Assembly (NCBI RefSeq): GCF_002086815.1
Contig: NZ_MVID01000034.1
Coordinates: 1-64,000, forward strand
From: Mycolicibacterium parafortuitum
Lineage (GTDB): Bacteria; Actinomycetota; Actinomycetes; Mycobacteriales; Mycobacteriaceae
Reading direction: 5' to 3'
Length of the DNA: 64,000 nucleotides
The notes beneath the pieces were generated by a model. That model was not told the origin of the DNA, searched no databases, and saw only the letters and a list, made by a program, of their open reading frames with translations. Every line of letters begins with the position of its first letter. Position 1 is the stretch's first letter. The position numbers and the translations under genes were made by a program. Shown one piece after another: positions 58,641 through 64,000 of the stretch.

Positions 58641-60137
58641 GTGAGCAATCTGGACGAGACCGGTCGGGAGCGTCTTGAGCCGCGCCCCGTGTCGCGCCCT
58701 CCCGTCGATCCGGCGGCGCAGCGCGCGTTCGGCCGTCCGGCCGGCGTGAGCGGTTCGTTCCTCGGCGCCGAGAAGCACATCGACCAGGGCGAATACACCC
58801 CCAAGGATCAGGCGCCCGACCCGGTGCTCGCGGAGGCGTTCGGCCGTCCGCACGCCGGGGTCGACTCGCTGCAGCGCCACCCCACCGACGCCGGCGCGCT
58901 GGAGGCCGAGCGCGAGGGTGACGACGACGACGTCGACGATCCGTGGCGCAATCCCGGCGCACCGGCCGCGCTCGGCACCCCGGCGGTGCCCGCGGCGGCG
59001 CCGACCCAGGTGAACGCGCCGGTCGGCAAGCTCGGCGTGCGTGACGTGCTGTTCGGCGGCAAGGTGTCCACGATCGCGCTGATGGTTCTCGGGCTGATCG
59101 CACTCCTCATCGGCGTCGCCGGGGGATGGGTCGGCCGGACCACCGCCGAGGTGGTGTCGGCGTTCACCACCTCGAAGGTCACGCTGGAAACCGGTGGCGG
59201 CGACGACAACGGTGAACCGCGGGGCCAGTTCGCCAAAGTGGCCGCCGCGGTGGCCGACTCCGTGGTCACCATCGAGGCCAGCAGCGACCGCGAGGGGTCC
59301 CAGGGTTCCGGCGTCGTGATCGACGGCCGCGGCTACATCGTCACCAACAACCACGTCATCTCCGAGGCGGCCACCAACCCCAGCGACTTCAAGATGTCGG
59401 TGGTGTTCAACGACGGCAAAGAGGTGCCCGCGAACCTGGTCGGCCGGGACCCGAAGACCGACCTGGCGGTCCTGAAGGTCGACAACGTGGACAACCTGAC
59501 CGTCGCCCGGATGGGTGACTCGGAGAAGCTGCAGGTGGGCGAGGAAGTCATCGCCGCCGGCGCGCCGCTCGGCCTGCGCAGCACCGTCACCCACGGCATC
59601 ATCAGTGCGCTGCACCGGCCCGTCCCGCTGTCCGGCGACGGCTCCGACACCGACACCGTGATCGACGGCGTGCAGACCGACGCGTCGATCAACCACGGCA
59701 ACTCCGGCGGTCCGCTGATCAACATGGACGCCGAGGTCATCGGCATCAACACCGCGGGCAAGTCGCTGTCGGACAGCGCCAGCGGCCTGGGCTTCGCGAT
59801 CCCGGTCAACGAGGTCAAGCAGGTCGTCGAGACGCTGATCCGCAACGGCAAGATCGCGCATCCGACGCTGGGCCTGACCGCCCGCTCGGTCAGCAACGAC
59901 GTCGCCAAGGGCGCGCAGATCGCCGACGTGAAGCCGGGAAGCCCGGCAGAGCAGGCCGGTCTGCTGGAGAACGACGTCGTCGTCAAGGTCGGGGACCGCG
60001 AGGTCGCCGACGCCGACGAGATGATCGTCGCGGTGCGCCAGCTCAAGATCGGCGAGCCCGCGCCGATCGAGGTGGTGCGTGAAGGCCGCAATGTGACGCT
60101 GACGGTGACGCCCATCGGCGACGACAGCGCTTCATAG
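58641..60137 (+). CDS. htrA: Membrane-anchored serine protease HtrA
   Basis: 498 residues. A cytoplasmic about 140-residue N-terminus with two FGRP motifs (RAFGRPAGVSGSF and EAFGRPHAGVDSL) is followed by one membrane helix (STIALMVLGLIALLIGVAGG), a trypsin-like domain with catalytic His (VTNNHVIS), Asp (KTDLAVLK) and Ser (NHGNSGGPL), and a C-terminal PDZ domain (TLGLTARS...GSPAEQAGLLENDVVVKVG). HtrA degrades or refolds damaged exported proteins. GTG start. It follows rseA 90 bp later in the same direction and precedes tatB, the conserved SigE module. Confidence 0.93.
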   Translation: MSNLDETGRERLEPRPVSRPPVDPAAQRAFGRPAGVSGSFLGAEKHIDQGEYTPKDQAPDPVLAEAFGRPHAGVDSLQRHPTDAGALEAEREGDDDDVDDPWRNPGAPAALGTPAVPAAAPTQVNAPVGKLGVRDVLFGGKVSTIALMVLGLIALLIGVAGGWVGRTTAEVVSAFTTSKVTLETGGGDDNGEPRGQFAKVAAAVADSVVTIEASSDREGSQGSGVVIDGRGYIVTNNHVISEAATNPSDFKMSVVFNDGKEVPANLVGRDPKTDLAVLKVDNVDNLTVARMGDSEKLQVGEEVIAAGAPLGLRSTVTHGIISALHRPVPLSGDGSDTDTVIDGVQTDASINHGNSGGPLINMDAEVIGINTAGKSLSDSASGLGFAIPVNEVKQVVETLIRNGKIAHPTLGLTARSVSNDVAKGAQIADVKPGSPAEQAGLLENDVVVKVGDREVADADEMIVAVRQLKIGEPAPIEVVREGRNVTLTVTPIGDDSAS

Positions 60138-60140
60138 CCG

Positions 60141-60563
60141 ATGTTCGCGAACGTCGGTTGGGGCGAGATGCTCATCCTCGTCATCGCCGGGCTGGTGATC
60201 CTCGGACCGGAACGGCTGCCCGGCGCGATCCGGTGGACCTCCGGCGCGGTGCGCCAGGTGCGCGACTACGTCTCCGGGGCGACCAGCCAACTCCGCGAGG
60301 ATCTCGGCCCGGAGTTCGACGACCTGCGTGAGCCGCTGTCGGAACTGCAGAAGTTGCGGGGCATGACACCGCGCGCGGCGCTGACCAAGCATCTGCTCGA
60401 CGGCGACGACTCGATATTCACCGGCAAGTTCGACGCGAAGAACCCGGGCTCGGGCACACAGCAGAACCCGCCGACCAAGCCGCAGTCCGGGCCGGGCCCG
60501 GCTGCGGCGTCACCTCCTGCGGCCGAGCCGACCGCGACGCCGTTCGACACCGACGCGACCTGA
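60141..60563 (+). CDS. tatB: Twin-arginine translocase subunit TatB
   Basis: 140 residues: MFANVGWGEMLILVIAGLVILGPERLPGAIRW contains the TatA/B hinge (Gly-Pro-Glu-Arg-Leu-Pro), and TatB-type sequence follows (LREPLSELQKLRGMTPRAAL). The C-terminus is Pro-rich. TatB helps deliver folded twin-arginine substrates to the TatC/TatA channel. It begins 4 bp after the htrA stop and is convergent with mrp, whose stop is 17 bp away. Rv1224-like. Confidence 0.92.
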   Translation: MFANVGWGEMLILVIAGLVILGPERLPGAIRWTSGAVRQVRDYVSGATSQLREDLGPEFDDLREPLSELQKLRGMTPRAALTKHLLDGDDSIFTGKFDAKNPGSGTQQNPPTKPQSGPGPAAASPPAAEPTATPFDTDAT

Positions 60564-60580
60564 CGCCGCGCCGCGGACGG

Positions 60581-61708
60581 TCAGCGACCGGCCGGGTCCA
60601 GGCCCAGTGACATCCCCGCCAGGCCGCGCTTGCGGCTCGACAGCGTATCGGCGATCTTGCGAAGTTCCCTGCCCGCCAGGGAATCCGGGGCGCTGAGCAC
60701 CAACGGCACCCCCGAGTCGCCCGCGGCCACCAGCTCCGGGTCCAGCGGGACCTGACCGAGCAGTGGCACGTCGGCGCCGACAGCGCGCGACAGGCTCTCG
60801 GCGACCTGGCGTCCGCCGCCCTCGCCGAACATCTTCAGGGTGGGGCTGTCGACCATGTTCTCGACGACGCCCGCGATGCGCTGGCGGGTCTGGATCGCGA
60901 TGGCCCCGGCCCGCTCGGCGACCTCGGCGGCCGCCAGCTGCGGGGTGGTGACGACGAGGATCTCCGCGCCGGGGATCAGCTGCGCCACCGAGATCGCGAT
61001 GTCACCGGTCCCGGGCGGCAGGTCCAGCAGCAACACGTCGAGGTCGCCCCAGTACACATCGGCGAGGAACTGCTGCAGCGCGCGGTGCAGCATCGGTCCG
61101 CGCCACACCACCGGGGTGTTGCCCTGGGTGAACATCGCGATCGAGATGACCCGCACGTCGTGGGAGACGGGCGGCAGGATCATCGAGTCGACCTGGGTGG
61201 GCCGGTCCTGGGTGCCCATCATCCGGGGCACGGAGTGGCCGTAGATGTCGGCGTCGAGCAGCCCGACGGACAGCCCCCGCGCGGCCATCGCGGCGGCGAG
61301 ATTGACCGTGACGCTGGACTTGCCGACGCCGCCCTTGCCGGACGCGACCGCGTACACCCGCGTCAGCGATCCGGGCTGGGCGAACGGGATGACCGGCTCG
61401 CGCGAGTCGCCGCGCAGCTGCTTGCGCAACTCGGCGCGCTGCTCGTCGTTCATCACGTCGAGGCTGACCTTGACCGCGCCGGTGCCCGGGACGTCCTGCA
61501 CCGCCCGCGTGACGCTGTTGGTGATCTCGGTCTTCTTCGGGCAGGCCGAGGTGGTCAGGTACACCTCGACGTGGACCGAGGCGTCGGATTCGACGGTGAC
61601 GCTTTTGACCATGCCGACTTCGGTGATCGGACGGCGCAGCTCGGGATCGATCACCTTGGTCAGGGCGGTGCGTACCGCCGCTTCCAGGTCGTGCGGAGTA
61701 GAGGACAT
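60581..61708 (-). CDS. mrp: Fe-S cluster carrier ATPase Mrp (ApbC family)
   Basis: 375 residues. It has an N-terminal DUF59 domain (DLEAAVRTALTKVIDPELRRPITEVGMV) and the deviant Walker A SGKGGVGKSS, then LLDADIYGHSVPRMMG and DLPPGTGDIAISVAQ. Mrp binds a 4Fe-4S cluster and hands it to apoproteins such as ferredoxins and nitrate reductase. ATG 61708 is preceded by TAGACT at 8 nt; an earlier ATG (61744) is possible. Relative to the M. tuberculosis protein I recall, the segment after VVENM is shorter. Rv1229c-like. Confidence 0.92.
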   Translation of the reverse strand: MSSTPHDLEAAVRTALTKVIDPELRRPITEVGMVKSVTVESDASVHVEVYLTTSACPKKTEITNSVTRAVQDVPGTGAVKVSLDVMNDEQRAELRKQLRGDSREPVIPFAQPGSLTRVYAVASGKGGVGKSSVTVNLAAAMAARGLSVGLLDADIYGHSVPRMMGTQDRPTQVDSMILPPVSHDVRVISIAMFTQGNTPVVWRGPMLHRALQQFLADVYWGDLDVLLLDLPPGTGDIAISVAQLIPGAEILVVTTPQLAAAEVAERAGAIAIQTRQRIAGVVENMVDSPTLKMFGEGGGRQVAESLSRAVGADVPLLGQVPLDPELVAAGDSGVPLVLSAPDSLAGRELRKIADTLSSRKRGLAGMSLGLDPAGR

Positions 61709-61757
61709 CACCGGCGAGTCTAGGCGCCGGTGTGCCGTGGTCACGAATGCGGGCGCG

Positions 61758-63125
61758 TCAGCCGACGGGGCCGGGCGCCGGTCCCGGAGCGGGTCCGGGT
61801 GCCGGTGGCAGTCCGGCCGGGGCCGGCGGCAGCAGCGGCCCCGGCGCCGGCGGCGCGGCCGGTGCGGGGGCGAGGTTCAGCGGGCCCGCCGGCACCGGCG
61901 CGGGCGCAGGTGCCGCGGGCGGCAGATCCTGGATGCAGAACACCGCGCATTGGGCGGGCTTCTGCGGCGGCTGCTGCACCCACGGCGGCACCCAGGCCGG
62001 CGGCGGGGCGGGTACCGCGGGCAGCGGTGCGGCCGCCGGCATCGGGCCCGGCGGCGGACCGAGTGTCTGGCTGGCCCCGAACCCGGGCAGGCCGGTGTTG
62101 ATCTGGCTGGCGACGTCGGTGCGCTCCATCAGCGGGATCAGCGACAGCGGATCGCTGGCGGGCAGCCCGGCCGCGTTGATGGGCAACCCCGGGCCCAGCC
62201 CGGCGCGCCGGTCCAGGTGCGCCGTCAGCGTCGCGCTCTCGGTGTCACTCAGCTCGGGGATCGAACCGGTGATCGGCGGCAGGTCCACCGGGACGACGCC
62301 GGTGGCGTACGCGGCGGCCCAGCTGAGCACGTTCTGCGCGTAGGCCATCGAGTTGTTGTAGCGCAGGATCGCCGACATCACGTCGGCCTGGTTGCGCAGG
62401 TTCAGGCCACCGCTGCACAGGTAGCGCGCGGCGGCCAGGGCCGCGTCGTAGACGTTCTGCACATCGGCTTTGCCGTCACCGTCACCGTCGGAGGCGTAGC
62501 GCGACCAGGTGCCGGGCAGGAACTGCATCGGCCCCATCGCCCGCGCGTACACGACGCGGTCGGCGGTGCGGCTCTCGACGATGACCTCGTTGCCCGGCAG
62601 CGTGCCGTCCAGCGCGGGACCGTAGATCGGGCGGACGGCGGTGCCGCGCGCATCGGTCGCGCCACCGTAGGAGTGCATCGACTCGATGCGGCCGATGCCG
62701 GCCAGCAGGTTCCAGCTGACGCCGCAGCCGGGGTATGCGGCGGCCATCATGGCTTCGGCGTTGCGGTAGGCCGCCAGGTTCACCGACGGGATGCGCAGCG
62801 TTCCGGGCGCGTTGACGACGGTCGGGGGTGGCGGGGCCGACGCGGTGCTGGCGACCGTGCGCAGCGGGGCGGGCGGTTTGGCGACCGCGACGACCGACGG
62901 GCCCGAACGGTCGACGACGGTGGCTCCGGCCGGGGCTCCGACGGAAGCCAGCGGCATCACCGCGGTGTCTCGCGTCGGGTCGATCGTCACGGGTGCGGAG
63001 GCGCCGACGGCGCCGGCGAGAACCAGGGGAGTCAGCACGGCCGCCACACCCACCGCAGGATTGCGAACGACGTGCCCTGCTCGACGCCGCGCTGCGCGGA
63101 GGGCGGGTCCTCCCCCTATGTGCAC
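61758..63125 (-). CDS. Lytic transglycosylase-like secreted protein
   Basis: 455 residues. Signal-type N-terminus, then a Pro/Ala linker, then a lytic transglycosylase domain at about 110-260: VSWNLLAGIGRIESMHSYGG with the catalytic Glu, GPMQFLPGTWSRYASDGDGDG and SAILRYNNSMAYAQNVL. Such enzymes cleave glycan strands of peptidoglycan. The last about 110 residues are Pro/Ala-rich. GTG 63125 stands 6 nt after TAGGAC, so a leaderless transcript is likely. Corresponds to Rv1230c in place. Confidence 0.85.
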   Translation of the reverse strand: MHIGGGPALRAARRRAGHVVRNPAVGVAAVLTPLVLAGAVGASAPVTIDPTRDTAVMPLASVGAPAGATVVDRSGPSVVAVAKPPAPLRTVASTASAPPPPTVVNAPGTLRIPSVNLAAYRNAEAMMAAAYPGCGVSWNLLAGIGRIESMHSYGGATDARGTAVRPIYGPALDGTLPGNEVIVESRTADRVVYARAMGPMQFLPGTWSRYASDGDGDGKADVQNVYDAALAAARYLCSGGLNLRNQADVMSAILRYNNSMAYAQNVLSWAAAYATGVVPVDLPPITGSIPELSDTESATLTAHLDRRAGLGPGLPINAAGLPASDPLSLIPLMERTDVASQINTGLPGFGASQTLGPPPGPMPAAAPLPAVPAPPPAWVPPWVQQPPQKPAQCAVFCIQDLPPAAPAPAPVPAGPLNLAPAPAAPPAPGPLLPPAPAGLPPAPGPAPGPAPGPVG

Positions 63126-63203
63126 TCAACCGTCCTAGCTGTGAGATCGCTTGTGAACCTCGCCACCATACCTAGTCGGCAACGGTGGTGTAACAGCATT
63201 CGG

Positions 63204-63755
63204 TCAGCCGTGTCCGGCGGATTTCTTGGACTTGCGGTCGCCGGTGTCGTGTTTGCTCGTTCTGTCAGCGCCGTCGACGGCGTACTCGTGCAACTTCTCC
63301 AGCATGTCGCGTACCTCGTCGAGTTCGCGACGCAGATAGTCGCGGGTGGCGACCTCGCCGACGGCCAGTCGCAGCGCGGCGAGTTCGCGGGCCAGGAATT
63401 CGGTGTCGGCCTTGGTCTGCTCGGCCCGCCGGCGGTCCTCCTCCAGCGACACCCGGTCCCGGTTCTCCTGACGGTTCTGCGCGAGCAGGATCAGCGGCGC
63501 CGCGTATGCCGCCTGTGTCGAGAACGCGAGGTTGAGCAGGATGAACGGGTACGGATCCCACTGCCAGGCGAACGCGCCGAGGTTCAGCGCGATCCAGACG
63601 ATGACGACGATGGTCTGGATCGCCAGATACCGCCCGGTGCCGAGGAACCGGGCGATGCGCTCGCTGAACCGGCCGACCGCCTCGATGTCCAGCCGCGGCC
63701 CCAGGAACCGGGACATGCGCGGCGTGTCGAGGCGCTGCCGCGACGATTCGCTCAT
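63204..63755 (-). CDS. DUF1003 membrane protein
   Basis: 183 residues beginning MSESSRQRLDTPRMSRFLGPRLDI. Two membrane helices (AIQTIVVIVWIALNLGAFAW and FILLNLAFSTQAAYAAPLIL) are followed by QNRQENRDRVSLEEDR and a coiled-coil segment (EFLARELAALRLAVGE), as in the DUF1003 family, whose function is not known. The ATG overlaps the preceding CBS-domain gene's stop by ATGA; GGAGAAGG is the ribosome binding site. It forms an operon with that gene, as Rv1231c/Rv1232c do. Confidence 0.85.
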   Translation of the reverse strand: MSESSRQRLDTPRMSRFLGPRLDIEAVGRFSERIARFLGTGRYLAIQTIVVIVWIALNLGAFAWQWDPYPFILLNLAFSTQAAYAAPLILLAQNRQENRDRVSLEEDRRRAEQTKADTEFLARELAALRLAVGEVATRDYLRRELDEVRDMLEKLHEYAVDGADRTSKHDTGDRKSKKSAGHG

Positions 63756-64000
63756 GTCGCCTTCTCCGCGGTGACGATCAGCGGCTCGGATTCGTCCTCG
63801 CGCCAGTTGTCCGGCAGCAGGTGGTCGAGCACGTCGTCCACCGACACGGCGCCGAGAAGGTGGTTCTGGTCGTCGACCACCGGGCCGCACACCAGGTTGT
63901 AGGCGGCGAAGTAGCGGGTCAGAGCGCCCAGGGAGTCCTCGGGTGACAGGTTCGGCAGGTCGGTGTCGACGATCCCGCTGACCAGCGTCGCGGGCGGCTC
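63752..64000 (-). CDS. CBS-domain protein, C-terminal fragment (Rv1232c-like)
   Basis: The last 82 codons of a gene that runs off the window edge: LVSGIVDTDLPNLSPEDSLG, then VDDQNHLLGAVSVDDVLDHL and LPDNWREDESEPLIVTAEKA. The middle part is the second strand-helix of a CBS module (LLGAVSVDDVLDHLLPDNW). The family to which Rv1232c belongs joins an MgtE-type N-terminal domain and CBS repeats, binding adenine nucleotides. The TGA (63752-63754) overlaps the DUF1003 start. Confidence 0.75.
   Translation of the reverse strand, partial: EPPATLVSGIVDTDLPNLSPEDSLGALTRYFAAYNLVCGPVVDDQNHLLGAVSVDDVLDHLLPDNWREDESEPLIVTAEKAT

Noticed and set aside
61245..63902. An 885-residue plus-strand frame over mrp, the transglycosylase and DUF1003
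   Set aside because: It crosses three genes with clear domains on the other strand and has shadow-type composition.

Overview
The window is a high-GC (roughly two-thirds G+C) actinobacterial chromosome segment, almost certainly from a rapidly growing Mycobacterium (Mycolicibacterium type). It carries mycothiol (mshB), coenzyme F420 (fbiC), phosphatidylinositol-mannoside (pimE, lpqW), methylglucose-lipopolysaccharide (gpgS) and maltosyl-phosphate glucan (glgM, glgC) genes, plus a SigE-RseA-HtrA-TatB stress locus. From memory, the gene order follows M. tuberculosis Rv1157c to Rv1232c, with local insertions and losses. It reads as conserved core chromosome. No phage, insertion sequence, integron, CRISPR array, tRNA or rRNA was seen.

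Layout: (1) 1-3.9 kb: two Ala/Pro-rich secreted proteins, PimE, a pterin dehydratase and MutT2. (2) 3.9-11.9 kb: a tightly overlapped respiratory nitrate operon narK-narG-narH-narJ-narI. (3) 11.9-16.9 kb: a DUF488/zinc-ribbon pair, a tiny Cys-rich protein, TypA/BipA and LpqW. (4) 16.9-23.5 kb: an acidic-tailed secreted protein, MshB, a previously uncalled 35-codon ORF, a membrane protein, FbiC and a fumarylacetoacetase-fold enzyme. (5) 23.5-31.6 kb: YceI, ferredoxin FdxC with a DapC-type aminotransferase, a secreted Ig-like/HExxH metalloprotease candidate and a fused proline-catabolic PutA. (6) 31.6-41.5 kb: FadD36, a VanY peptidase, a PGRS-like Gly-rich protein without a PE domain, divergent dapD/dapE, an ABC-F protein with a leaderless uORF, and a type VII-like protein. 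(7) 41.5-52.4 kb: an AAA/STAND-like ATPase, LOG, FadD6, FolP2-GpgS, a DivIVA-like protein, Tag, DUF3117, and divergent glgM/glgC. (8) 52.4-57.1 kb: a TetR-controlled ABC exporter with an ICMT-like enzyme, and an O-methyltransferase. (9) 57.2-64 kb: sigE-rseA-htrA-tatB, Mrp, a lytic transglycosylase, DUF1003 and the C-terminus of a CBS-domain protein.

Shared themes: dapC, dapD and dapE supply diaminopimelate for peptidoglycan; pimE and lpqW act on PIM/LAM synthesis; gpgS, glgM and glgC feed glucan synthesis; sigE-rseA-htrA-tatB form an envelope-stress module; and the nar genes support anaerobic nitrate respiration.

The least explained material is in the non-coding DNA and small ORFs. It comprises a perfect 42-bp palindrome at the left edge, a palindromic bidirectional promoter between phhB and mutT2, a 4-codon leaderless uORF before the ABC-F gene, a 32-bp TetR operator covering its own start codon, and a dispersed hairpin family with GCGAGCG...TGTCTGC ends, one copy of which forms the start of a coding sequence. 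About twenty genes show a -10-like hexamer 6-8 nt before the start codon, as expected for leaderless transcripts. I found no clear new multi-gene system.
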